Assembly: GCA_034931985.1 (NCBI GenBank)
Contig: JAYGHB010000099.1
Span: 36,136-100,135 of the forward strand
Length of the DNA: 64,000 bases
DNA from: Halotia wernerae
GTDB taxonomy: Bacteria > Cyanobacteriota > Cyanobacteriia > Cyanobacteriales > Nostocaceae
Reading direction: 5' to 3'
A model generated the notes under the pieces. That model worked only from the letters and a program-made list of their open reading frames with translations. It searched no databases and was not told where the DNA came from. A program made the position numbers and the translations under genes. Numbering within the stretch: position 1 is the first letter of the stretch; every line of letters begins with the position of its first letter. Of this stretch, positions 24,004 through 33,203 are shown piece after piece.

Positions 24004-25293
24004 CTAAATGACCGTACCATCAGGAATTACAGCATTTTTTAGCACGACGACGATGCCACTACGAATGTAAAAACCTTGACTTTCGCGCTCTGCTTCTTGC
24101 ACGTTATCTTTATTGATAATTTTGACATCGTGACCGATGCGGGCATTTTTATCAATGATCGCGCCACGAATGAGTGTATCTGTACCAATGCCTACGGGTA
24201 TATCACCTTTATCGAGGCTACAGTGACGCTCCACAGATGCTTGATAAAAATCTGCACCCATGAGCAGAGATTCTTCAATTACACAACCAGATTCAATCCG
24301 CGATCGCACTCCTAATACAGAATGTTGAATGCGGCAATTTTTCAAAATGCAACCTTCGCCAATAATGGATTCGGTAATGTGGCAATCTAAAAGCTTAGTT
24401 GGAGGTAAGTAACGAGCGCGGGTGTAAATTGGAGCATGTTCATCGTAGAAACTAAAAGGCGGCTGAGGTTGTTGAGTTAGTGTTAGATTTGCATGATAAA
24501 ACGCCTCGATGGTACCGATATCTTCCCAGTAGTCATCAAATAAGTAAGCTTGAACGTTGTAATCTTTTGCCGAATCAGGAATAATCTCTTTGCCGAAATC
24601 AGTACTTTCTAGAGATTCTCTCAGCAACTTGAACAACACTTCTTTTTTAAAGACGTAAATCCCCATCGAGGCGATATAAGGTTGTATTTCGGCTTGTTCT
24701 TTTGTTAATCCTAGTACGCTTGTATCGACGCGCATTTGGATTAAAGCATCGCCTTTGGGTTTTTCGCTAAAGTCAATTATCCTACCGGAGTCATCGATTT
24801 TCATTAAACCAAAGTCCGAGGCCCGGCGCTCATCAATAGGGATGACGGAAAGAGTAATATCAGCACCCGTTTCTCTATGGCGCTGGATAAATTGGCGGTA
24901 ATCCATGCGGTAGAGGTGATCCCCTGAGAGAATCAGATACTCATCTGCATCCCATTCTTCAAATAGCCATAGGTACTGGCGTACAGCATCGGCTGTCCCT
25001 TGGAACCAGTTGGGGTTCTCTGGCGTTTGCTGTGCAGCTAGCACTTCTACAAACCCTTCATTAAAGCCAGTAAAGTTGTATGTACGGGCGATATGACGAT
25101 TTAAGGATGCTGAGTTGAACTGTGTCAGTACATAGATTTTGAATATTTCGGAATTGATGCAATTACTGACAGGGATATCTATTAAACGGTACTTACCTGC
25201 TACTGGTACTGCTGGTTTTGCGCGGAGTTTGGTTAGCGGATAAAGCCGAGTACCCGCACCACCACCAAGAATGATTGATAATACTTTTTTCAC
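24004..25293 (-). CDS. glgC: glucose-1-phosphate adenylyltransferase (ADP-glucose pyrophosphorylase)
   Basis: Makes ADP-glucose from glucose-1-phosphate and ATP, the committed and allosterically controlled step of glycogen synthesis. The 429-residue length is that of the cyanobacterial enzyme. Visible are the nucleotide-binding start IILGGGAGTRLYPLTKLRAK, VPVAGKYRLIDIPVSN, substrate residues in SGDHLYRMDY and FSEKPKG, and the C-terminal left-handed beta-helix with hexapeptide-like repeats. The C-terminal IRSGIVVVLKNAVIPDGTVI carries the conserved activator-site lysine region. It is monocistronic on the minus strand with a 240-bp upstream spacer. Confidence 0.98.
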   Translation of the reverse strand: MKKVLSIILGGGAGTRLYPLTKLRAKPAVPVAGKYRLIDIPVSNCINSEIFKIYVLTQFNSASLNRHIARTYNFTGFNEGFVEVLAAQQTPENPNWFQGTADAVRQYLWLFEEWDADEYLILSGDHLYRMDYRQFIQRHRETGADITLSVIPIDERRASDFGLMKIDDSGRIIDFSEKPKGDALIQMRVDTSVLGLTKEQAEIQPYIASMGIYVFKKEVLFKLLRESLESTDFGKEIIPDSAKDYNVQAYLFDDYWEDIGTIEAFYHANLTLTQQPQPPFSFYDEHAPIYTRARYLPPTKLLDCHITESIIGEGCILKNCRIQHSVLGVRSRIESGCVIEESLLMGADFYQASVERHCSLDKGDIPVGIGTDTLIRGAIIDKNARIGHDVKIINKDNVQEAERESQGFYIRSGIVVVLKNAVIPDGTVI

Positions 25294-25533
25294 AAAATTT
25301 CTCCAGACTGCCTTTCAACTCCCACCTACAGTTTAGGACTGTATGTGGCAGCTGATAAGGTGAGATCAAAGATTCTCAGGGATGAATTTTACAGAATGCT
25401 GTTGGTAATGGATAGTGCTGTCTAATGACTTAGTAACTAGAACATTTGTATTAATTGCGATGAAAAACGGGGGCGATCGCTAGATTGCCTTAACAAAATG
25501 TTCACTTTTAATACTATGTATGCTTTAAGTGCT

Positions 25534-25824
25534 TTATTTTCTTGAACCTAATTTATTATTAACCAAACGCAAATTTTGCGATAACTTCAAATACTTCACC
25601 CAAGGTTGTTCTGACAACTGAGAAATGGCAGTTGGCGAGAGTTTTGCTGTGAACATATCCTTACCACTACTTACATCATTGATGCCGAGACTTTCTAAAA
25701 CAGTAGTTGCAATAGGTTCTAATCCCGATTCGGTATGAATGAACACCTCTAAACCCTGTGCTTCTGGGGCTTGAGCATTGTTTAGTGCCATAGCCAGTGC
25801 TGCGTCTAGCTTTTGATAGTTCAT
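25534..25824 (-). CDS. conserved hypothetical small protein
   Basis: A 96-residue soluble protein with no signal or membrane segment. It has an N-terminal helix (YQKLDAALAMALNNAQ), a beta-rich middle (GLEVFIHTESGLEPI) and a segment TAKLSPTAISQLSEQPWVKYLKLS, which resembles the propeptide/inhibitor-like fold preceding some subtilases. No protease is adjacent. Function unknown. It lies 200 bases from ndhH on the same strand and is separated from glgC by a spacer with a HIP1 site. Confidence 0.6.
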   Translation of the reverse strand: MNYQKLDAALAMALNNAQAPEAQGLEVFIHTESGLEPIATTVLESLGINDVSSGKDMFTAKLSPTAISQLSEQPWVKYLKLSQNLRLVNNKLGSRK

Positions 25825-25995
25825 AAATCATTACCTTGGTAAATAAGGCAGACAATTCTCAGCTTGCCCTATAACCAAACTATCAAATTTATAGTTTGCG
25901 ATCGCCTATCCTGAGTACAAACGTAATATACTCAAATCTCAGTCTAATTACAGATTTAAGTATTTTTACCTTTAATCTGTGGAATTGCTGGTTGC

Positions 25996-26016
25996 TGGGT
26001 GGGCAATGCCCACCCA
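25996..26016 (-). terminator. perfect hairpin after ndhH
   Basis: TGGGTGGGCA/TGCCCACCCA palindrome 8 bases after the ndhH stop. It is a sister copy of the hairpin at 20465-20485. Confidence 0.7.
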
Positions 26017-26023
26017 ATGACTG

Positions 26024-27208
26024 TTATCTGTCTACAGATCCCATAATCACGTCAACACTGCCGAGAATCACTACAATATCCGCAACTTTCATCCCCCGCA
26101 GTAACTCAGGGACAATCTGGAGGTTGTTGAAATCCGCCGGGCGAATTTTCCATCGCCAAGGGAAGACGTTATCATCGCCAACTAGATAAATTCCTAGTTC
26201 ACCTTTACCGCTTTCGACACGGGAGTAGATTTCACCTTTGGGCATCTTAAAGGTAGGAGAAACTTTCTTACCAATGTATTGATAATCAAATGCATCCCAC
26301 TCTGATTTTTTCCCAGCAGCTAGGCGCTTGGCTTCCAGGTTTTCGTAGGGGCCTCCAGGTAGTCCTTTGATGGCTTGGCGAATAATCTTTACAGATTCGC
26401 GCATTTCCCGCATCCGCACCACGTAACGGGCAAAGCAATCACCAGCGGTTTCCCAATGAACGTCCCAGTCAAAGTCGTCGTAGCATTCATAATGGTCTAC
26501 TTTCCGCAGATCCCATTTCACCCCAGAGGCACGTAACATTGGCCCAGACAGTCCCCAGTTAATTGCTGCTTCGCGGGTAATAGTGCCAATACCCTCAACA
26601 CGCCGCCGGAAAATCGGGTTATTAGTAACCAAGCGTTCGTATTCATCAACTTTAGGCAATAAGTAATCACAGAAGTCTAAGCACTTATCTACCCAACCGT
26701 AAGGCAAATCAGCAGCTACGCCACCAACTCGGAAATAGTTGTTATTTACCATGCGGTAGCCTGTGGCAGCTTCCCACAAATCGTAAATCATCTCCCGTTC
26801 GCGGAACTGATAGAAAAAGGGAGTTTGAGCGCCTACGTCCGCCAGGAACGGGCCAAACCACAGCAAGTGATTAGCGATGCGGTTCAATTCCAGCATAATC
26901 ACGCGGATGTAGCTGGCGCGTTTGGGGACAGCGACACCTGCTAACTTTTCTGGGGCGTTAACAGTGACGGCTTCGTTGAACATTCCCGCTGCATAGTCCC
27001 AGCGACTAACGTAGGGGACGTACATTACATTAGTGCGATTCTCGGCAATTTTTTCCATTCCCCGGTGGAGGTAGCCGATGACCGGTTCACAATCAATGAC
27101 ATCTTCGCCATCTAAAGTGACAATTAACCGCAGAACCCCGTGCATTGAGGGATGGTGTGGCCCCATATTCAGCACCATAGGTTCAGTGCGGGTTTCTAGT
27201 CTTGCCAT
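26024..27208 (-). CDS. ndhH: NAD(P)H-quinone oxidoreductase subunit H
   Basis: The 49-kDa-type subunit of the thylakoid NDH-1 complex, which takes part in cyclic electron flow, respiration and CO2 uptake. The 394-residue protein shows the family signatures MVLNMGPHHPSMHGVLRL and GYLHRGMEKIAENRT near the N-terminus and ends with the conserved VVILGSVDVIMGSVDR. In this family those regions form the quinone-binding cavity with the PSST subunit (NdhK), which is not in the window. The gene stands alone on the minus strand, as is usual for ndhH in cyanobacteria. It is divergent from rsmH. Confidence 0.98.
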   Translation of the reverse strand: MARLETRTEPMVLNMGPHHPSMHGVLRLIVTLDGEDVIDCEPVIGYLHRGMEKIAENRTNVMYVPYVSRWDYAAGMFNEAVTVNAPEKLAGVAVPKRASYIRVIMLELNRIANHLLWFGPFLADVGAQTPFFYQFREREMIYDLWEAATGYRMVNNNYFRVGGVAADLPYGWVDKCLDFCDYLLPKVDEYERLVTNNPIFRRRVEGIGTITREAAINWGLSGPMLRASGVKWDLRKVDHYECYDDFDWDVHWETAGDCFARYVVRMREMRESVKIIRQAIKGLPGGPYENLEAKRLAAGKKSEWDAFDYQYIGKKVSPTFKMPKGEIYSRVESGKGELGIYLVGDDNVFPWRWKIRPADFNNLQIVPELLRGMKVADIVVILGSVDVIMGSVDR

Positions 27209-27435
27209 AAATTCCGTGTTCTCCTATGAAAATTTTGACTTGAACCGCGTAGATACCAACCAGACCCAATTTATAGTGTCTGCCAAAATCAGGTTTTTAA
27301 GGGCAATATTTTTCGGAAAACTGCCCTACATGTATTGCCCTTACAGGAGTATGTTGGAGAAGGGGTGGCAGCGAAGGGATTTTATTTGATGTTTCATTTT
27401 GTGTCACTTCTTTAACTATTATATGGAAGCTTGAT

Positions 27436-28344
27436 ATGCCAGGAATTGAGGCACAGGAATTTTTTCATGTGTCAGTCTTAAGTCGGGAAGTCATTGATGG
27501 TTTAGCGATACGTCCCGGCGGATATTATTTAGATGCAACGGTAGGCGGTGGTGGTCATAGTCGCCTGATCTTAGAAGCTGCTGCAAATGTGCGGCTGACG
27601 GCGATTGACCAAGATGAGGATGCTTTAGTAGCGGCACAGCAGCACTTAGCTGAATATGGCGATCGCGTACAATTTAGCTACAGCAATTTTGCGGAATATA
27701 AATTTACTCCTCAAACTTTTGACGGCATCCTCGCTGATTTAGGGGTGAGTTCTTACCATTTAGATCAGCCAGAACGGGGTTTTAGCTTTCGCCACACAGC
27801 AAATCTGGATATGCGAATGGATCGAAGGCGATCGCTCACCGCAGCCGATGTGATCAATGATTGGGATGAAGAAGAATTAGCAAAAATTTTCTTTAAATAC
27901 GGCGAGGAACGACTATCAAGGCGAATTGCGAGACGAATTGTCGAAAAACGCCCGTTTCAAACAACTACAGAACTCGCAGAGGCGATCGCTTATGCTGTTC
28001 CCCCTAAATATCGTTATGGCAGGATTCACCCTGCTACCCGCGTTTTTCAGGCACTACGAATTGCCGTCAACGACGAGTTAAAGTCCTTAGAAACCTTCTT
28101 GGATCAAGCCACAAACGCCTTAGTTCCAGGTGGCAGAATTGCTATCATCAGCTTTCACAGTCTAGAAGACCGCATAGTTAAACATGGTTTACGCAATTCA
28201 CCTTTAATGAAAGTCTTGACAAAAAAGCCGATCATTGCTCAAGAAGAGGAAATTGCCCATAATCCGCGATCGCGCTCTGCCAAACTCAGAATAGCAGAGA
28301 GAATCGAGTCAGGAAGCAGGGGAAGCAGCACAATACGGTTTTGA
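27436..28344 (+). CDS. rsmH: 16S rRNA (cytosine-1402 N4)-methyltransferase
   Basis: A 302-residue SAM-dependent enzyme that methylates C1402 in the ribosomal P-site. Visible are the SAM loop DATVGGGGHSRLIL, AIDQDEDAL, the family signature GILADLGVSSYHLDQPERGFS, the insertion domain with KYGEERLSRRIARRIVE and IHPATRVFQALRIAVNDEL, and the C-terminal IISFHSLEDRIVKHGLR. In many bacteria the gene heads the division/cell-wall (mra) cluster, but here, as in other cyanobacteria, no such cluster follows. Start by family alignment. An earlier start is unlikely. Confidence 0.97.
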   Translation: MPGIEAQEFFHVSVLSREVIDGLAIRPGGYYLDATVGGGGHSRLILEAAANVRLTAIDQDEDALVAAQQHLAEYGDRVQFSYSNFAEYKFTPQTFDGILADLGVSSYHLDQPERGFSFRHTANLDMRMDRRRSLTAADVINDWDEEELAKIFFKYGEERLSRRIARRIVEKRPFQTTTELAEAIAYAVPPKYRYGRIHPATRVFQALRIAVNDELKSLETFLDQATNALVPGGRIAIISFHSLEDRIVKHGLRNSPLMKVLTKKPIIAQEEEIAHNPRSRSAKLRIAERIESGSRGSSTIRF

Positions 28345-28368
28345 TAATTACAAACTTCTTGATTATTT

Positions 28369-29103
28369 TTATACTTTGAGGATAGCTAAACGAGTGCCGT
28401 ATATATGCAATGCCCCTTTTTTGCGGAAAGTGTTTACATACTTGATAACTCCTGGAAATAGGAACCAGTAATCATCCCATATTATCCATCCCCCTGGATT
28501 CATCAGAGGTAAAAGTTTTTCTGTATCATTCTTGACGTAATCATACGAATGAGCACCATCAATAAATGCTAGATCAAATTTTGTGTTAAGCGATTTAAAA
28601 TCAAATTCTGCGCTATCTCCATAAATTTGATGGACGCGGCTTTTAGTAGTATAAGAAGGCTGAACATAGGCATCATTCTTGCGAAATTTAATAACTTCTA
28701 AATCAAGAGGCTCAGGTTGGTAGCCATAATTCATCGATTTTGATTCTGGTGGTAGGTCAAGCGTATATATATCAGCATCAATTAGGTTGTGAGCCATTAA
28801 ATCAGTTGTTTCTCCCCGAAATGTACCAATTTCGATTACAGTCTTTGGTTTCAAAAAGTGGTACATCATTGTAATAGCCATCTTCTCCTTCATTAAAATA
28901 GAAGCATTGATGTTAGAACCGTGAGCGTAGTTAGGAATAGTAACTTTAAAATCATCTGAATTAAAATCAAAAATTTCTGAAAACTCAATGCGTGGTAATC
29001 CTAAAAAACTTGATCTGAACAAATACTTGATATCTTTAAATACCTCAAATAATCCATTTAGTGAAAAATATGCTTGAACTTTGGTTAATCGACTGAGTGT
29101 CAT
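28369..29103 (-). CDS. class I SAM methyltransferase (Methyltransf_24 type)
   Basis: A 244-residue enzyme. The Rossmann signature is VIEIGTFRGETTDLMAHN, followed by the DIYTLDLPPES loop. The distinctive FDLAFIDGAHSYDYVKND and LLPLMNPGGWIIWDDYWF motifs place it with Methyltransf_24/cephalosporin hydroxylase-like O-methyltransferases, often found near glycan or natural-product genes. The substrate is unknown. It is convergent with rsmH. Low GC and the isolated position beside the IS630 remnants hint at acquisition. Confidence 0.75.
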   Translation of the reverse strand: MTLSRLTKVQAYFSLNGLFEVFKDIKYLFRSSFLGLPRIEFSEIFDFNSDDFKVTIPNYAHGSNINASILMKEKMAITMMYHFLKPKTVIEIGTFRGETTDLMAHNLIDADIYTLDLPPESKSMNYGYQPEPLDLEVIKFRKNDAYVQPSYTTKSRVHQIYGDSAEFDFKSLNTKFDLAFIDGAHSYDYVKNDTEKLLPLMNPGGWIIWDDYWFLFPGVIKYVNTFRKKGALHIYGTRLAILKV

Positions 29104-29234
29104 TATTTAAAACTCCAAATGTCTAAAATTTAATCGTTGAGAGAGACTATACCGCTACGCAAAAGTCAAGTCAAAAGACTTATAGTTTGGGCTTTTCAAC
29201 TCTTTGGCATGACAGCTTTATTTACGCCAACCGC

Positions 29235-29256
29235 TACTAACACGGCATAAATAAAC
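29235..29256. mobile_element. IS630 terminal repeat
   Basis: TACTAACACGGC followed by ATAAATAAAC, 7 bases outside the transposase remnant. It matches the ends at 6513 and 34981. An inverted partner CTTTATTTACGCC sits at 29215-29227, so two ends may meet here. Confidence 0.6.
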
Positions 29257-29262
29257 AAGTAT

Positions 29263-29670
29263 TTAGATAGTTGAAATTTTACCCTTATATGTTTAATTAA
29301 AAGGTTGAACCATTGTGTTATTCAAGTAATCGGTAAACTAGAGAGCTTTGATTTTGAGGTCATCATGACTCTTGAAGTTGGCACGCTTGAGTAACTTACG
29401 AACCAAAATACTGAACCAAATCTCAATTTGATTGAGCCCTGCGGGTGATGCTCCTAGTGCCGCTACCGCTGCGCTAATGCCAGTCGCTACAACGGGGAGG
29501 CAGCCGCGTGGGCGGGTTTCCCGACTTGAGCGGACTGCCGGGGGAACCTCCGCAATGCGCTGGCTCACCACTAATAATGTTTGGGTGTGTAATAAGAAAC
29601 AATTTGATATGTTAGGTAGTTCAAAAAAGCAGTAGGAGAGTTCATGGATTTGAGTATACTGCTTTTTCAA
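29263..29670 (-). pseudogene. degenerate IS630 transposase remnant (old copy)
   Basis: The reverse strand aligns base by base with the last third of the transposase at 33000-34973: SMNSPTAFL, QIVSYYTPKH, LNQIEIWFSILVRKLLKRA and, past several stops, DYLNNTMVQPF and TYKGK before the final stop near 29263. It therefore spans the C-terminal catalytic part (with the DDE glutamate in NQIEIWF) and carries multiple stop codons. A 131-bp dispersed repeat interrupts it at the SW/LNQ position. It is flanked on the outside by an IS630 terminal repeat. The apparent 110-codon frame crossing it is an artefact. Confidence 0.85.
29437..29567. repeat. 131-bp dispersed repeat inserted in the IS630 remnant
   Basis: A GC-rich segment from CCCTGCGGGTGATGCTCC to GCAATGCGCTGGCTCA. 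Its boundaries are set by comparison with the intact-side IS630 sequence: removing it joins GTGG to CTCAATCAAATTGAG. TGAGCC/GGCTCA-like ends flank it. The internal GGCGGGTTTCCCGACTTGAG block is a familiar high-copy cyanobacterial repeat. Confidence 0.8.
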
Positions 29671-29748
29671 TTGGTTTGCTCATTTTCTAGGATTGGGAGG
29701 CAAGGAAGCAGAGGAAAATAACACTAATTCCCATGCCCTATGCCCACT

Positions 29749-32157
29749 TCAGCTTAAAGCTAAATAAATTCCCCAAATCGCCATTGCCCGCAGATAAGTA
29801 CTAGCGCGGAAAGTACCAGATGCGGTGATCGCTTCGGGCGTACGGAATTGCAGCCCATTGTCGTAAATTTGCTGTACAACAGCTTGCGTTAACCTCAATG
29901 CTTCATCCTTCATTCCCATTTGTACTAGAAAAGCTGCCAGCCCAAAATTAATCCCTGTCCAAACTTCCAAAGGATGAGTAGCTTGAGGATTTTCCGGTGA
30001 ACCGTCGGGACGAACTCCATTGGCTGCACCGAACTGACCATTACAGAATTTGAGGAAGCAAGCATCATAAACAGTCTTTAAAGCAGACAGGGCGCGATCG
30101 CTCGGTACAATATCTGGTAAACCCAACAGTTGGGCGTAGAATTGCCCGCATAACTGATCTGCCATCACTACATCAGAACCACTTTCACTATCTAAGCGGT
30201 AATATTGCCCGTTCCAAAGTTTTTCTTCGTAGATGGGGCGAGATTGTTGCAGCCAAGCTTCATAGATGGATTTTTGAACCGCCAAGTCGCCAAGTTCGCC
30301 AAGGTTATGAGTTAATAAAATATTACTAATTGCGATCGCAGCTTGTAGCGCTGCCAACCACAACCCACCACAATAAGCACTTACCCCCTGTAATCGCCAA
30401 TCATCAAAGGTTTGGTCTGGTGCGCCGGAATTTTCGGGAATTCCATCGCCATCTTGATCAAAAGTTTTGAGATAATTCAGAGTTTGGACAATCGCAGGCC
30501 AGCAATCTACGAGAAAATCCACATCTTCAGCACCCGTCAGCAGAAAATCTCGGTATACTTGCAACACAAAATCACTGCCTAAATCCTTCCACAAATTACA
30601 GTCTTGATAACAGGTGTAGTTGGTTTTCTCCCAGACGTGTTCATTTGGTGCGCCTAAATCGTGGGGTGTTGCACCTGCGATTTTACGCGGGGCTGTTGTA
30701 GTGTCTGCCCCAATTGTGTAGTAATAGCCAATCACCCGCTGATGATCATCACTGTGGGGAATTGCCCGCGCAAATGCCCGCATCACCGACTTTTCTAGTT
30801 CTGGGAACAGCATCAACAAGGCAAAAGAACCATATAACCGCACATCTAAACTTTCGTACCAGCGATAATCTAAGCACTCTAGCACCGCAAATTGACCGAT
30901 GGGGTCTAATTCTGATGCTGCACTCCAGAGAGTACCGCCGCTAGTGAGATCGTAAAGTTCATTAAACAGCGCCATTTTAAACCAGTCGGGTAAATCTTCC
31001 CGGTCGAGAATGGGCTGTTGCCAAGTTTGAATTTGCGATCGCCAACTTTGGTATTGTTGTAGTGCAGTAGTAGCGATCGCCCAAGCATTGTTGCCATTAC
31101 AACCAAAAAAGTCTGTATATCTGCGGTAGTAGTTAATCCCGGCGGCAAATTCTGTTACAGGAAAATCCCAAGCCAAAATAAAGGGGATTTCTAAAGTTTC
31201 TCCTGGTTGGAGAGTGAAACGCACTGCGATCGCAGTTCCTAGCTGTGTATTTTCTGACGCTGGAGTTGCATCTATATAATTGGGTAAAGTACCATTGGCA
31301 GCAAAGCTTTGCCAGACATCTCCACCATTACCGTCAGGATTCCAGCGAGTGTGATGAAATACTTCCACTTGGGGATGTTTTAACGTGGCAATACACCAAG
31401 TGCCATCTCCTTCTTGTATTGGTGCATCACTACCAACCCGTCTTAAAACACAACCAATTTGTTGGGTATTTTCAATTAGTTCATTGTAATTATCTTGACT
31501 TTCTCCCCAGCGCGGTTGATATTCATAAACTGGGCTACCATCATCCCGAATCTTTACCTGGGGAGACTTGAGAGCATTCGTAAACCAGCCCACCATATTT
31601 TGCCAGGTGAGCATAATGCTGAGAGTAATGGCTTTATCTGTAGGGTTATGGGCATTCCAGAGAAACACTGCTACAGGGTAACTAGTTTCTTGATAATTAT
31701 TTTCCCAGATAGGCGAAAATTGCTCACAAGTTAACTGTGCTTGCAAGACGTTTTCGTAGACAAACCAACTACGCGGATATAGGGCGTGATATGTACCTTT
31801 ATTTTTCTGCTTTTCCGCTTCTGGATACCATTGCCAAGTTTTAAGACTACCATTATCTGGTGCTTGGGTAGACAAAGCGTAGGCACCAGAAGATGTGCCG
31901 TTTGACTCAAACACACTAAATTGACAAGCGGGAATATTTTTGAAGATATGCTCACCGCCGTCAATGTGCCACAGATTAAAGTCTCCCTGTGAAGAACGAC
32001 CGATACAACCTGCACCAAAGCCCCCTAAAGGCATACCGTGCCAGGGGCCATCATCAATATTGCTAGCGTAGCGGACTGTATAGGGCTTGTCCCAGCCTAA
32101 ACCGATGGGACGGCTCCAAGTGCAAAAGGGAATTTTTGGGGAGAGTTGATTTGTCAT
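29749..32157 (-). CDS. GH116 beta-glucosidase / GBA2-type glucosylceramidase
   Basis: An 802-residue glycosidase resembling non-lysosomal glucosylceramidase (GBA2, glycoside hydrolase family 116). The N-terminal GBA2_N beta-sandwich starts at GMPLGGFGAGCIGRSSQGDF. The catalytic (alpha/alpha)6 barrel begins near DWFKMALFNELYDLTSGGTLW, containing the ELYD-like nucleophile region. The acid/base region is expected in DGDGIPENSGAPDQTFDDW, and the barrel ends at HPLEVWTGINFGLAAFL. No signal peptide is seen. Family members hydrolyse beta-glucosides or beta-xylosides. It is monocistronic and lies between two oppositely oriented IS630 relics, which could have moved it. Confidence 0.9.
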   Translation of the reverse strand: MTNQLSPKIPFCTWSRPIGLGWDKPYTVRYASNIDDGPWHGMPLGGFGAGCIGRSSQGDFNLWHIDGGEHIFKNIPACQFSVFESNGTSSGAYALSTQAPDNGSLKTWQWYPEAEKQKNKGTYHALYPRSWFVYENVLQAQLTCEQFSPIWENNYQETSYPVAVFLWNAHNPTDKAITLSIMLTWQNMVGWFTNALKSPQVKIRDDGSPVYEYQPRWGESQDNYNELIENTQQIGCVLRRVGSDAPIQEGDGTWCIATLKHPQVEVFHHTRWNPDGNGGDVWQSFAANGTLPNYIDATPASENTQLGTAIAVRFTLQPGETLEIPFILAWDFPVTEFAAGINYYRRYTDFFGCNGNNAWAIATTALQQYQSWRSQIQTWQQPILDREDLPDWFKMALFNELYDLTSGGTLWSAASELDPIGQFAVLECLDYRWYESLDVRLYGSFALLMLFPELEKSVMRAFARAIPHSDDHQRVIGYYYTIGADTTTAPRKIAGATPHDLGAPNEHVWEKTNYTCYQDCNLWKDLGSDFVLQVYRDFLLTGAEDVDFLVDCWPAIVQTLNYLKTFDQDGDGIPENSGAPDQTFDDWRLQGVSAYCGGLWLAALQAAIAISNILLTHNLGELGDLAVQKSIYEAWLQQSRPIYEEKLWNGQYYRLDSESGSDVVMADQLCGQFYAQLLGLPDIVPSDRALSALKTVYDACFLKFCNGQFGAANGVRPDGSPENPQATHPLEVWTGINFGLAAFLVQMGMKDEALRLTQAVVQQIYDNGLQFRTPEAITASGTFRASTYLRAMAIWGIYLALS

Positions 32158-32300
32158 CGCCTAATGTTACAGCGTGCAGTTACGTCAATGAAGACTAGCG
32201 CGATGTGCGATTTTTCTCAAGTAAAACGCAGTACTAGCGTAAGCAGCGAAAAAAATGTTCTAAATGCAATCCCTGATTTGACTCTAAGTTTGGACAATTA

Positions 32301-32440
32301 CTAGAGTGAATCCCCAGTAACCTGCTGAGGCTTGTCGGCTGCTGCGGGGCGCTGTACCAAGTAGCCCAAGATAGCGGTAGATATCCCTGTAATTATCGTC
32401 GCGGTGTTCCCGCCGATCATGCCAGCACCGCATTCGATTA
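32301..32440 (-). pseudogene. 3-prime fragment of an unidentified membrane-protein gene
   Basis: The reverse strand reads ECGAGMIGGNTATIITGIST, then AILGYLVQRPAAADKPQQVT and GDSL before a TAG at 32303-32301. The hydrophobic glycine-rich helix and charged tail look like a real C-terminus. The open frame ends where the IS630 similarity starts, so the IS appears to have removed the rest of the gene. I do not recognise the family. Confidence 0.4.
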
Positions 32441-33203
32441 CGGACGACCAATAAGTCATTGGACAGCCAGAGAACTAACGGACGAAATCATGAAACAAGG
32501 TATTATTGAAAGCATATCTATTCGCCATGTTGGAAGATTATTAGAAGAAGCAGAACTTAAACCCCACCAGAGTCGCTACTGGTTAACCCCCCCCTGTGGA
32601 CGAAGAATTTGACGCAAAAGTGGAAGACATAACTGGCTTATATATCACCGCCATTGAGCATCATCTTCAGGGCGAACGCACAATATCCATTGATGAAATG
32701 ACAGGTATTCAAGCTACTGAACGCTTAGAAAAAGACTTGCCGATGCGACCAGGCAAAGTAGAGAGAAGGGAGTTTGAATACATTCGTCATGGTACGCAGA
32801 CCTTGATAGCCAATTTCGATGTTGCTACTGGTAAGATTGTCGAGCCAACTTGTGGAGATTCGAGAACCGAATCAGATTTTGTCCTGAATATTGGCCGAAT
32901 CATTGAAACTGACCCTGACGCAAAAAAGTGGCATTTAATCATGGATTGCCTGAATACTCATCAATCTGAATCACTGGTTCGTTTGGTTGCACAACAAGAA
33001 GGCTTGAATATTGACCTGGGTATCAAGGGGAAAAGTGGCATACTCAAATCTATGAAATCCCGTACTGCTTTTTTAAGTGACCCAACACATCGAATTGTCT
33101 TCCATTACACACCCAAATATTCTTCGTGGCTGAATCAAATTGAGATTTGGTTCAGTATTTTGGTTCGCAAATTACTAAAAAGAGCAAGTTTCGTTAGTCA
33201 AGG
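32439..33203 (+). pseudogene. IS630 transposase, 5-prime and middle part, frameshifted
   Basis: Tc1/mariner-type (IS630) transposase. GRPISHWTARELTDE and SIRHVGRLLEEAELKP form the C-terminal part of the DNA-binding region, so about the first hundred residues are missing. A run of eight C (32587-32594) shifts the frame; seven would keep it open. The DDE catalytic triad follows: ISIDEMTG (first Asp), LIMDCLNTH (second Asp) and LNQIEIWF (Glu). The gene stops matching at SFVSQG, where the IscB element enters, and resumes at 34865. Whether the C-run allows programmed frameshifting is unknown. Confidence 0.85.

Noticed and set aside
29338..29670. A 110-codon minus-strand open frame
   Set aside because: It runs through an IS630 remnant and a dispersed repeat in changing frames; only its last part matches transposase. 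It is an artefact of two overlaid elements, not a gene.
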